From contig CAZEXM010000004.1 in NCBI GenBank assembly GCA_964515915.1, positions 1 to 42,258 of the forward strand: 42,258 nucleotides of DNA, given 5' to 3'. Positions within the stretch are counted from its first letter, which is position 1. Every line of letters begins with the position of its first letter. A program made the position numbers and the translations under genes. This document shows, piece by piece, positions 6,460 to 14,180 of the stretch. This DNA comes from JAHOYW01 sp964515915 (GTDB lineage Bacteria > Verrucomicrobiota > Lentisphaeria > Victivallales > Victivallaceae). The notes beneath the pieces were generated by a model. The model saw only the letters and a program-made list of their open reading frames with translations. It did not search any database and was not told where the DNA came from.

Positions 6460-8559
6460 TCATCGAACTTTTGACACAATCTTTAAAGTATTTATTACGG
6501 ACTCCGTTGCCAAAGCGAATATCATATCGCTAATGGTCGCATCAGCACCCTTTAGTATATCCTGTTCAGGGATTATTTCCAGTAAAGCTGTTTCGGTCGG
6601 TTTGCCGATGGCGCATACTTTTTTATTTTTTAGCTCGGCTGCCGAGAAAGCTTTTACCGTTGAAGGACTGGTAAAAAGCACCGCGTCAAACTCCGGCAGC
6701 GAATCGTAAGAGATTGGTATATTGCGATAAAAAAGTAGTTCCTCGGTATTGGGAGCTATTTTTTTCAGCATTTCAGTCAATTCAGGTTTTGAGTCGCTGG
6801 AACATAACCTGATAATTTTATCAGAGCTTTTGATTTCGTTTTCAATTGCTTTAAACAAACCGTCAGCTCCAAAATCCTGTTCAGGCCAGATTTCCGGATA
6901 AATATTATGCTTTTCGAAGACGCTCGCGGTTTCTTTGCCGCATACCGCTATCTTAGGCAGTCTGCGCAAATCATGGCCGGAGCTAAGAAGAAGTTTCGCG
7001 CAGGATGGAGAATTTACGATAAGCCAGTCGGCAGAGCTGATTTCATCTCCCGCTTCCGCTACTCTTTTAAGTTTAATCATCGGCATGCAAATCGGGATTC
7101 CACCAAAGTCGCTAATTTCTCTGATGGCTTTATTGCTCAACGCTTCGCTGCCGGTAAAAAGTATGCGCATACCGCTCAAAGCACCGTGTTCTTTAAATAA
7201 AAAACGGCTGTCAGCAATATTTCCGACTATAATGATTCCAGGCATTGACGTTTCAGGCATTTTTGCGGCTATATTGCCAACTGTGCCGCTGACAACTGTG
7301 CAGTCAGGATAACCGGCATTAAAAACAAGCGCAACTGGCAGTTCGGGGGAACAGCCATCTGATAAAAGATTATCTGTAATTGTCTTAAGTTCACTGGCTC
7401 CCATGAAAAAAACTTGCGGAAATGATTTCTTTTCTTCAGGGGATATCCAGTCAATATCAGCGGAACCGGATTTACGAGAAGTGACAACGCTAAAACCGCG
7501 CGACATTCCCCGCCGGGTCAAAAGCAATCCAGTGGAAGTTGTTGCCGCGGCGAGACTGCTTACTCCGGGTAATACTCTATATGGCAACTCAAAAGCATCA
7601 AGAGCTTCGGTTTCTTCCGCGAGACGTCCGAACAAGCCGGGATCGCCGCCTTTAAGCCGGAGAACTCTTTTTCCTTTTCTGGCGTAATCGACCAGCATTT
7701 TGCAGATTTCAGATTGAGAATGTGAATGTTCTCCTTTACGTTTGCCGACATATATATTTTCCGCACCAACCGGGAGGTATTCTAGCAGTTCCTGAGGACA
7801 AAGTGCGTCATAAAAACAAACATCACAATTTTTGACAGCCTCAACCGCTCCCAGAGTAGCGTTATCTCTGGTTCCAACCCCGGCTCCGGCAAAAATTACA
7901 GTTTTAACGAATAACTTTCTAAGTAAATTAAAGGTTGGATTATTTTTTTTGAAGACCAGCACAAGTTGTCCCTGAGCTGATGGCGGGGTGAGTTCCGCCA
8001 GTGGGACATATTCCGAAATACGCTCGGCAAGACCGAGTCGGAGCAGTCCAGCGGCGGCCATAATCAGGACATCATATTTCCCCTCGTCCAGCTGTGCGAT
8101 ACGGTCGTCAATATTTCCTCTGATAGTCAATCTCTGACCGCCGGGAAAGCGTTTTGCGGCATATAATTCCCGGCGCTCACTGCTAATTCCGATACGGGGA
8201 TTAGTTACTAAACCTTTGCCTTCAGGATAAATTATTACATCCCTCGGGTCTTCACGCCATGGTAAAAGCAGAACATCAAGACTATCACACAATTCTTCCG
8301 GCAAATCCTTGGCGCTGTGTATCGCACAGTCGATTTTTTCATTCAAAACAGCATCGTCCAAATCGCGGGTAAAAAAATCAGAAGCCGTTTCACGCAAGTC
8401 GCTTATCCGGTTACGGTCGCCCGGCGAAGACATCCAGACAGGCTCAAACTTCAGAACGGGAATAAGCTTGTTCAGTTTAACAACAGCCTGTCGGGTCTGA
8501 GCAATGGACAGTTTACTGTCCCTGGCGCCCGTCAATAAAACTTTTTCTGAATTTTTCAT
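6460..8559 (-). CDS. Trifunctional fusion: truncated HemC - uroporphyrinogen-III C-methyltransferase - uroporphyrinogen-III synthase
   Basis: A fusion of three consecutive tetrapyrrole activities in 699 aa. Residues about 1-212 are porphobilinogen deaminase (HemC) domains 1 and 2: GARDSKLS, AIHSAKDLPEE with the catalytic Asp, SSERRE, RGNIDDRIAQL and AAAGLLRLGL. Residues about 220-460 are a SUMT/CobA-like methyltransferase (YVGKRKGEHSHSQ, RLKGGDPGLFGR). Residues about 463-699 are HemD. HemC domain 3, which carries the cysteine holding the dipyrromethane cofactor, is absent: after PPSAQGQL only about 20 residues precede the methyltransferase. The SUMT loop normally reading GPGDPxLLT is degenerate (GVGTRDNATL). 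The chosen ATG at 8557-8559 has AAGGAT 7 bp upstream and overlaps hemA by 47 bp; a start further upstream lacks such a site. Confidence 0.9.
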   Translation of the reverse strand: MKNSEKVLLTGARDSKLSIAQTRQAVVKLNKLIPVLKFEPVWMSSPGDRNRISDLRETASDFFTRDLDDAVLNEKIDCAIHSAKDLPEELCDSLDVLLLPWREDPRDVIIYPEGKGLVTNPRIGISSERRELYAAKRFPGGQRLTIRGNIDDRIAQLDEGKYDVLIMAAAGLLRLGLAERISEYVPLAELTPPSAQGQLVLVFKKNNPTFNLLRKLFVKTVIFAGAGVGTRDNATLGAVEAVKNCDVCFYDALCPQELLEYLPVGAENIYVGKRKGEHSHSQSEICKMLVDYARKGKRVLRLKGGDPGLFGRLAEETEALDAFELPYRVLPGVSSLAAATTSTGLLLTRRGMSRGFSVVTSRKSGSADIDWISPEEKKSFPQVFFMGASELKTITDNLLSDGCSPELPVALVFNAGYPDCTVVSGTVGNIAAKMPETSMPGIIIVGNIADSRFLFKEHGALSGMRILFTGSEALSNKAIREISDFGGIPICMPMIKLKRVAEAGDEISSADWLIVNSPSCAKLLLSSGHDLRRLPKIAVCGKETASVFEKHNIYPEIWPEQDFGADGLFKAIENEIKSSDKIIRLCSSDSKPELTEMLKKIAPNTEELLFYRNIPISYDSLPEFDAVLFTSPSTVKAFSAAELKNKKVCAIGKPTETALLEIIPEQDILKGADATISDMIFALATESVINTLKIVSKVR

Positions 8560-9970
8560 AAATATCCTTATGTTCATCAATAATGCGGTTGGCTTTTTCA
8601 AGCACAATCTCCATATCACAATTGTTTCTTCGATGCCAGTGTTTTAAATCTTCCATGTCAGTAAGTTTAATTTTTTCACAACTTGCCAGTCCTGCCGCAA
8701 TATTTCTTGGTGATCCTAGGTCAATAACTTCAATATTATCTTTAAAGAAGTGTGACATTTCTGTGGAAACAATTGGATATTCCGAAGACAGTGCGGAAAT
8801 TATGATGTCTGCTTCCGGAACTTTTGCTCCCAGCATATTCAGCTTTGTGACAGAAACTCCTTTGTCCTTGCATTCGGGTTCAGTTGAGTAATAAATCCAA
8901 TCGATTGTACATCCTTCCTTGACTAAAATATCCTTCACCGCCCGCCCGATAATACCAGTTCCCGCGAGCAGGACATGTTGCCCTTTCAGTGTGGATATCC
9001 GGCTTTTTAGAAAGCTTACGGCAAGCTCTTCAATCTCAAAAACTTTGAGCATCGGGATAATTTCGGTGCGGATATGTTTGGAGACGTGCAGGATGTGGTC
9101 ATTCAAAGTCTTCATTATGCTGCCGGACCATGTTTTGTCTTGAGCATAATCAAAACTCTGCTTAAATTGTGCTGTAATATGATTTTCGCCAGGAGTTTGA
9201 GAAAGCAGTCCCGATGAGACCAGGCACATGTGCCTGAATGCTTCAAGACCGGATTTTATGTAATACTGCCCCTGCTCAAGCCATTCCAGTTTTAGAATCA
9301 TTTTTATCATCTCAATGATCGCTTCATCATTATGACCGGCAGCGATTACTTCAACCCGGTTGCATGTGTTCAACAGCATAAATTCCTGAACACCCCACAA
9401 AGTCATAATCAACTTCCCGGCATTATCCATACGCCCGCCACTGAGGTGAATATATTGACGACGGTCAAGTCCAACTAAATTGTGATCTGTGCCGATTACC
9501 ATTAGTCCAGTGTTTTCAATTGCATCAATATGCCGCGCCAGATTATCCTTGATGAGTTTAGTCTTGCGGCAAGCGACTCCCTGACTCGAGACAGCGATAG
9601 TAATGTCATTGTGATTGATACTCGCGGGAGTGATAAAAGAGCCTTTGTTCCAGTTTGCGTCAACGCTGCATATCAGAATATCGCGAGGCTCGGCCAGTTC
9701 AACAATGCTGCGATTCAAAGTGCGGTCATTGGTCGCCAGATAAATCAGGAACACGCCGTTAAGATCTCTTTCAGTAAATTCTCGTTCACAAAGTGTAATA
9801 GTGCCATTTTTAGCTGAAAGTTTCATTTTATTTGATGGTTTTGGATCGACAACGCAGACCAGCGCACCGGAATTCAGCAATGCAGTCAGTTTACGGACAG
9901 CGACTTTGCCGCCGCCGACGATCAGGCAACGTTTATTTTTTAATAATAAATTTATTGGATATGTATTCAT
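8513..9970 (-). CDS. hemA: Precorrin-2 dehydrogenase (Met8p-like) - glutamyl-tRNA reductase fusion
   Basis: Bifunctional 485-aa protein. Residues about 1-150 are a Met8p/SirC-like domain (IVGGGKVAVRK NAD-binding loop, then CSVDANWNKGSFITPA with the catalytic Asp), which would oxidise precorrin-2 to sirohydrochlorin. Residues about 155-485 are glutamyl-tRNA reductase, the first C5-pathway step, with the nucleophilic Cys in LLNTCNRVEV, a diverged GENHITAQFK motif and the NADPH-binding LLAGTGIIGRAV. The same fusion order is known from clostridia. The ATG is preceded by AAGGAT. It lies 18 bp after the gate protein gene and overlaps the hemCD fusion. It thus couples the entry to tetrapyrroles with the siroheme/cobalamin branch on one polypeptide. 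Confidence 0.93.
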   Translation of the reverse strand: MNTYPINLLLKNKRCLIVGGGKVAVRKLTALLNSGALVCVVDPKPSNKMKLSAKNGTITLCEREFTERDLNGVFLIYLATNDRTLNRSIVELAEPRDILICSVDANWNKGSFITPASINHNDITIAVSSQGVACRKTKLIKDNLARHIDAIENTGLMVIGTDHNLVGLDRRQYIHLSGGRMDNAGKLIMTLWGVQEFMLLNTCNRVEVIAAGHNDEAIIEMIKMILKLEWLEQGQYYIKSGLEAFRHMCLVSSGLLSQTPGENHITAQFKQSFDYAQDKTWSGSIMKTLNDHILHVSKHIRTEIIPMLKVFEIEELAVSFLKSRISTLKGQHVLLAGTGIIGRAVKDILVKEGCTIDWIYYSTEPECKDKGVSVTKLNMLGAKVPEADIIISALSSEYPIVSTEMSHFFKDNIEVIDLGSPRNIAAGLASCEKIKLTDMEDLKHWHRRNNCDMEIVLEKANRIIDEHKDIYEKFRKSFIDGRQGQ

Positions 9971-9988
9971 ATTTTTATCCTTATTTTA

Positions 9989-11023
9989 TTATATGCAGTA
10001 CTTGATAATTACAATAATCGCTAAAAGCGCAAAAAGAAACCGTAAACTTTGCAGAATAAGAACAATCCACAGTCCATCGCGTTTTGGAAAAATTCCTATT
10101 GCTGAAGAAAGATTCCGCCTGACTGTTCTGATCGGGTTGGTGATAATATTGCCAATCAGGAATGCCAAAACTATCGTCCATCCTTCAATTTTTTGCTGCT
10201 GGAGAAACTCGGAGGCAACACTTCCGGCGTTGACAAGTCCCCCAAGCCGCGCGGCGAGAACCGCCATGATTTCAGGAGATAAATACTTGCCTAGTTCTTC
10301 CGGCATAGCCTTTTTCCATACATTGAAAACACCTTTTGAACCGAGATAAGCGACAAGAAAATATATAGGAGCTGTAACCGTGAACATCCTGAATAATATT
10401 CCCTGAGTACGTTTCCGGGATTTCTTTAATGTTTCATTCCACGATAGCTTTTTGTGTTCTTTCACGCTTATGGAAGAATCCGCGTCATCACTGACAACAG
10501 CTCGTGACCGGGAAATCCACAAGAACGCAACTGTCATAATCAAGCCTGTCCCGAAAGTAATAGAGTAGTACCAGATTGCCGCCATGCCTATCGCGCTGAA
10601 CAATGGAAATAGTATCCGCAGGGAGTGCGATACCATAGCCGGATAAGAGTTGCACATTGCGCTTATCATCATTTCTTTACGGGTGATACGACCTGCGGAA
10701 TAACTGCTGGAAACCAGGGTGTTGGCCGCATTATTTGAGAAAATCGCGGTCAAAAACGCCGCGCCTGCTATTTTTGGGAGTCTGCCGAAACGAATCAAAG
10801 GTAAAGCCAGAAAAGCGGCAAACCTTGACCATGTTTTGTATTCAAATATTGCTCCAATAAAACAAGCCGCGCCAACAAGGATAAAAAGCTTTATCAGGCT
10901 TCTTGAAGTCTTGAGAATCAGTTTACTGTCAGCCGCGTAAAAAATATAGACCGTACAGGCAACAGCCGGAACCAGCCATGCCCACTTTCCGTAACGCTTC
11001 CATTTTGACGGCCTTTCATTCAA
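9989..11023 (-). CDS. Gate/nucleoside-recognition-type integral membrane protein
   Basis: A 344-aa polytopic membrane protein with roughly eight hydrophobic segments starting at about residue 14. The central segments with SNNAANTLVSSSYSAGRIT and MCNSYPAMVSHSLR resemble the Gate (nucleoside recognition) domain found in transporters and in SpmA-like proteins. It begins directly after the cbiL stop (11024) and is followed 18 bp later by hemA, so it belongs to the riboswitch-headed tetrapyrrole operon. That position and the secreted cobaltochelatase two genes upstream suggest transport of a pathway intermediate, cobalt or another cofactor precursor. Substrate and direction cannot be read from sequence. 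Confidence 0.65.
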   Translation of the reverse strand: MNERPSKWKRYGKWAWLVPAVACTVYIFYAADSKLILKTSRSLIKLFILVGAACFIGAIFEYKTWSRFAAFLALPLIRFGRLPKIAGAAFLTAIFSNNAANTLVSSSYSAGRITRKEMMISAMCNSYPAMVSHSLRILFPLFSAIGMAAIWYYSITFGTGLIMTVAFLWISRSRAVVSDDADSSISVKEHKKLSWNETLKKSRKRTQGILFRMFTVTAPIYFLVAYLGSKGVFNVWKKAMPEELGKYLSPEIMAVLAARLGGLVNAGSVASEFLQQQKIEGWTIVLAFLIGNIITNPIRTVRRNLSSAIGIFPKRDGLWIVLILQSLRFLFALLAIIVIIKYCI

Positions 11024-11737
11024 TCAGGCATCCCCGTTTTTTCTAACAATCAGCATGGACAGGTATTCACGGTCATGTTCGATGATTTCATCAAAGTCCG
11101 TCGAAATAAACTGCTTTTCCATACCTAGATTGGCACCATAGAGCACGCTTGCTTCAGGAACATTTGTTTTAAGTTTGTCTACAATGTCATTACGGCTGTT
11201 GTAGGTTTTAAGGAATACAACTGTTTCGGCATTTTCCAAAGCCTCTTTTTCAGCCACTTTACTGTAGCTCGGAACAATGCACAGCTTCTCTTTGTCTTCA
11301 ACGAGAACTGTGTTTGACTCCGCCGCGAGCGCGCTCCAGGAATTTACGCCGGGGACCGTTTTTATTACAATTCCGGGTTCGATTTCAAGCAGCTCTTTCA
11401 GCAAATAACCATAAGTGCTGTAGGTAAGAGGATCGCCGATTGTGGCAAAAACACAGTCTTTCCCCCGACGCAGGTCAGCAAGGATGATTTGAGCATTTTT
11501 ACGAATCAGGTCCATGCGGTCTTCCAAATCTTTCGTCATCGCGAAAATGAGCGGTTTCAGTTCCCCGGCGACACCTTCAACGGAATCCACCACGGCGCCG
11601 GAGACACTACGGTCGCTCTGCCTGGAGCTAACCGTAAATATCACATCCGCCCGCTTCAGAATCTCAACAGCTTTAACCGTAATCAGGCCGGGCTCCCCGG
11701 GACCGACACCAATACCGAAAAATGTACCAGGTTTCAT
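11024..11737 (-). CDS. cbiL: Precorrin-2 / cobalt-factor-II C20-methyltransferase
   Basis: SAM-dependent methyltransferase adding the C20 methyl group in corrin ring synthesis. The 237-aa length is typical. Family features are the N-terminal GIGVGPGEPGLITVKA loop, the VFATIGDPLTYSTYGYLLKE motif characteristic of CbiL/CobI, and VPGVNSWSALAA. It lies 8 bp downstream of cbiK and abuts the membrane protein gene, inside the cobalamin-riboswitch operon. With cobalt inserted early by CbiK, the substrate is expected to be cobalt-factor II rather than metal-free precorrin-2. Confidence 0.95.
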   Translation of the reverse strand: MKPGTFFGIGVGPGEPGLITVKAVEILKRADVIFTVSSRQSDRSVSGAVVDSVEGVAGELKPLIFAMTKDLEDRMDLIRKNAQIILADLRRGKDCVFATIGDPLTYSTYGYLLKELLEIEPGIVIKTVPGVNSWSALAAESNTVLVEDKEKLCIVPSYSKVAEKEALENAETVVFLKTYNSRNDIVDKLKTNVPEASVLYGANLGMEKQFISTDFDEIIEHDREYLSMLIVRKNGDA

Positions 11738-11745
11738 ACTTTTTC

Positions 11746-12594
11746 CTATTCAGCCATTGCTTTTTTTAAATGGTCAACAAAAATTGCCACTATATTATCA
11801 TTTTCGCCAAGTCCCTTGAGGACAGGCACGCATTTAATGCCGTCTTTTTCGAGAATACTCTTCCATGAATCTTTTCCAGGTCCACTCAAATCATTGCTTG
11901 CGTGATTTCCGGCGACTACCATCATCGCTATCAAATATGCTTTCTTCGCTCCCGATTTTTTCAAGGCTTCATGCATTTCATCAAAGGTCGGTTTGCCCTC
12001 TACGGTGCCGACAAATATTTTCTTATCTTTTTTGTTAAGTTCGTTCGCGGCGGCAATAAATACCAGATCACCGATACCGTGACTATTGCCGTGTCCCATC
12101 AGGACGACAGCGTCATCCTTAGTTCTCGCAGCGGGGATTATCTTTTCCAAAGCCTTGCTGAATTTTTTCAGATCAAGGGCGGAAATCAACATCGGCATAC
12201 CAATGTTAATTTTTTTAAAGCTACTTTTGAATGGCTCTACGGCTTTGATGATTTCTTCGTATTCACTGCCGTTAGTAATATGCAGAGACTGCACCGCCAC
12301 TTCTTTGACTCCTTTTTGCTTCAATTTGCTTAGAGATTCACTCAGAGAGTCGGTTTTGATTCCTTGTCCGGCAAGTTTCCGCCTGATGAACGATGAAGTA
12401 TATGCCCAATAGACCGGAACGCCTTTGAATTCTTTTTTGACCACCCGGTCAATATTTTCATAGGATTTTTTTGCCCGGGGCACGCTGGTGCCGAAAGCGA
12501 CGAGCAGAATAGCTTTGTCTGAATTGAGTTGAGCTTGGGATTCACTACAAAAACACATTCCGAGCAGGGCGGGTAAAATAATTTTTTTAAGCAT
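11746..12594 (-). CDS. cbiK: Sirohydrochlorin cobaltochelatase with signal peptide
   Basis: Class II chelatase inserting cobalt into sirohydrochlorin, the committed step of the anaerobic cobalamin route. The mature part contains VAFGTSVPRAKKSYENI near the N-terminus and the conserved metal/active-site histidines in SLHITNGSEYEEI, LMGHGNSHG and VAGNHASNDLSG. Unlike cytosolic CbiK, this protein begins with a cleavable-looking signal peptide: KK, a hydrophobic core IILPALLGMCFC, and a SQA-Q cleavage site near residue 21. Periplasmic CbiK is known from Desulfovibrio. The ATG at 12592-12594 is chosen because AAGGAA lies 8 bp upstream; a start 11 codons earlier has no ribosome site. It is the first gene of the operon and is preceded by a cobalamin riboswitch. 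Confidence 0.92.
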   Translation of the reverse strand: MLKKIILPALLGMCFCSESQAQLNSDKAILLVAFGTSVPRAKKSYENIDRVVKKEFKGVPVYWAYTSSFIRRKLAGQGIKTDSLSESLSKLKQKGVKEVAVQSLHITNGSEYEEIIKAVEPFKSSFKKINIGMPMLISALDLKKFSKALEKIIPAARTKDDAVVLMGHGNSHGIGDLVFIAAANELNKKDKKIFVGTVEGKPTFDEMHEALKKSGAKKAYLIAMMVVAGNHASNDLSGPGKDSWKSILEKDGIKCVPVLKGLGENDNIVAIFVDHLKKAMAE

Positions 12595-12671
12595 GTCAAT
12601 ATTTCCTTTGCTTAGTGTGAGACGCACTAAATTTCAAAGCGACAATCGTTTTGCGTCAAGTAAAAACGATC

Positions 12672-12748
12672 GAGTTTATGCAAGTGTCTGACTTTAACAG
12701 TTGCGGCACAGTCCCTGAATCGCACAGGGTTCCTTAACATAAACCATT
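12672..12748 (-). promoter_or_regulatory. Cobalamin riboswitch
   Basis: On the minus strand the sequence AAGGAACCCTGTGCGATTCA followed by GGGACTGTGCCGCAACTGTT matches the conserved core of cobalamin riboswitches. Flanking arms GGTTTATG (12745-12738) and CATAAAC (12680-12674) pair to close it. It lies about 80 nt upstream of cbiK. Downstream an ATCGTTTT...AAAACGAT stem (about 12668-12640) and a small AGTG/CACT hairpin near the cbiK ribosome site could form the expression platform; no U-tract terminator is evident, so control of translation is more likely. B12 would repress the whole minus-strand operon. No second copy is seen for the divergent cobO operon. Confidence 0.88.
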
Positions 12749-12751
12749 TTA

Positions 12752-12780
12752 AACTTAAGGGTAAAACATGCTTTTGTCAA
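12752..12780 (-). promoter_or_regulatory. Predicted promoter of the cbiK operon
   Basis: Minus-strand TTGACA (12780-12775) and TAAGTT (12757-12752) are separated by 17 bp. Transcription would begin just before the cobalamin riboswitch core, which is the expected place. The -35 match is perfect and the -10 moderate. Confidence 0.5.
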
Positions 12781-12896
12781 TACAAATACAAAACAAATTT
12801 ATGCTGTTTATTGTCATTGTATTGCTATTTATTATCCACGGAGGTAATTGCAAAAGTCTCTACTATTAAGAAACAGCTAAAAAAAGAGCAACTGTT

Positions 12897-12925
12897 ATTT
12901 GCTTTTATTTAAACGCCAGTATAAT
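12897..12925 (+). promoter_or_regulatory. Possible promoter of the cobO operon
   Basis: TATAAT at 12920-12925 is a perfect -10 hexamer, 50 bp upstream of cobO. The -35 is poor (TTTGCT or TTGCTT at about 12898-12904, 15-16 bp spacer). The rest of the 12781-12975 interval holds no recognisable element. Confidence 0.35.
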
Positions 12926-12975
12926 ATCTAAATAGTTTTATTATAAGAGCCCATTGCAAAATTCAGGATTTAATT

Positions 12976-13524
12976 ATGATTGAAAAGACTGCAAGAGATA
13001 AACGAAAAGGTTTACTGATAAACATAACAGGGAACGGTAAAGGTAAGACGACCAGCGCCTTAGGAACTTCACTGCGCGCGCTTGGCTGGGGCTGGAAAGT
13101 CAGTGTTTTACAGTTTGTTAAAAGTTCCGGAAGGACTGGGGAAAAGCAGTTTGCGGATGCTTCGGAGCTTCCCTTGGAGATAATTCCGGTTGGTGCCGGA
13201 TTTTCCTGGCGCAAAGGCGCGGATGAAAATAAAGACAAAGAATGCGCCGGAGCCGCATGGAAATTGGCAAAGGAATATATAAAGAAAGCGGAAGTTGATT
13301 TACTCGTTCTCGATGAATTAAATATCGCCTTAAAAAAAGGATGGCTGAATGTCGCGGAAGTAATTGATGGTCTTAAACAAAAACCATCATGGATGCATAT
13401 AATCGTAACCGGACGCGAAGCTCTGCCGGAAATAATCGGGACTTTTGATCTGGTATCCGAAATACAGGAAATAAAACACCCCTACAAACAAGGCATAAAA
13501 GCCCAGAAAGGGATTGAATTTTAA
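12976..13524 (+). CDS. cobO: Cob(I)yrinic acid a,c-diamide adenosyltransferase (BtuR/CobO type)
   Basis: ATP:corrinoid adenosyltransferase that attaches the 5'-deoxyadenosyl upper ligand to cob(I)yrinic acid diamide or salvaged corrinoids. At 182 aa it fits the CobA/CobO/BtuR family. The P-loop GNGKGKTTSALG is at residues 18-29, and LLVLDELNIALKKGWL is the Walker-B-like signature. The start ATG is preceded by AGGA. It leads the plus-strand corrin operon, and its stop overlaps the start of cbiC by one base (TAATG). It lies divergent from the cbiK operon with about 380 bp between the two starts. Confidence 0.95.
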   Translation: MIEKTARDKRKGLLINITGNGKGKTTSALGTSLRALGWGWKVSVLQFVKSSGRTGEKQFADASELPLEIIPVGAGFSWRKGADENKDKECAGAAWKLAKEYIKKAEVDLLVLDELNIALKKGWLNVAEVIDGLKQKPSWMHIIVTGREALPEIIGTFDLVSEIQEIKHPYKQGIKAQKGIEF

Positions 13525-14180
13525 TGTTTGATAAAATAATTTGGGATATGCCTGGTGCGGGAATTGAAGCAGAAAGTTTTCGTCGTATTGAGGCTGAAGC
13601 CGACCGTGGTGATTTTGATGATGAACAATGGCGGGTCGCGCGGCGTTTAATTCATACAAGTGCTGACTTCAGCATCGTTGACACTTTGTGTTTTCGTCAT
13701 GATCCAATTCAGGCCGGGATAGCCGCAATGAAAAAAGGCGTATTGATTTATTCCGATTCCAATATGATTCGCGCTGGTATTTCCGTGGCAAAACTACAAA
13801 AATTTAACCCGTCATATACCCGTGAATCGATTCATTGCTATATCGCCGCCCCGGAAGTGGCGGCTTTGGCAAAAGAGAAAAACATCACTCGCGCGCTTGC
13901 CGGTATCAGAAAAGCCAAAAATATAATTGACGGCGGTATATTCCTTTGTGGAAACGCTCCATTAGCACTAGCCGGAGCGGTAAAAATGATTGTAGAGGAA
14001 GGCATAAAACCAGCATTGATTATCGCTATACCGGTGGGCTTTGTAAATGTCGTTGAATCAAAAGAACTGCTGCGTGAAGTGGACGTGCCGCACATAACTA
14101 TTGAAGGCAGACGCGGGGGAAGTCCGCTGGCTGTTGCAACTCTCCACGGAATAATGGAAACATTCTTTCTTGATAATTAA
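13524..14180 (+). CDS. cbiC: Cobalt-precorrin-8 methylmutase
   Basis: Moves the C11 methyl group to C12, producing cobyrinic acid or its cobalt form. The 218-aa length is typical. The active-site histidine lies in RRLIHTSADFSIVD, and DSNMIRAGI and GNAPLAL are family-conserved stretches. C-terminal PVGFVNVVESKELL also fits CbiC/CobH. Its start overlaps the cobO stop and its stop is directly followed by the cbiD start, so it is translationally coupled on both sides. Confidence 0.95.
   Translation: MFDKIIWDMPGAGIEAESFRRIEAEADRGDFDDEQWRVARRLIHTSADFSIVDTLCFRHDPIQAGIAAMKKGVLIYSDSNMIRAGISVAKLQKFNPSYTRESIHCYIAAPEVAALAKEKNITRALAGIRKAKNIIDGGIFLCGNAPLALAGAVKMIVEEGIKPALIIAIPVGFVNVVESKELLREVDVPHITIEGRRGGSPLAVATLHGIMETFFLDN

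Noticed and set aside
6907..7312. Long plus-strand open frames opposite the hemCD fusion
   Set aside because: They are antisense to a well-conserved three-domain protein and show no conserved motif or start signal.
12781..12975. A second cobalamin riboswitch for the cobO operon
   Set aside because: No AACTG-type core or GGTG/CCxx pairing is present on the plus strand; only a possible -10 hexamer is seen.
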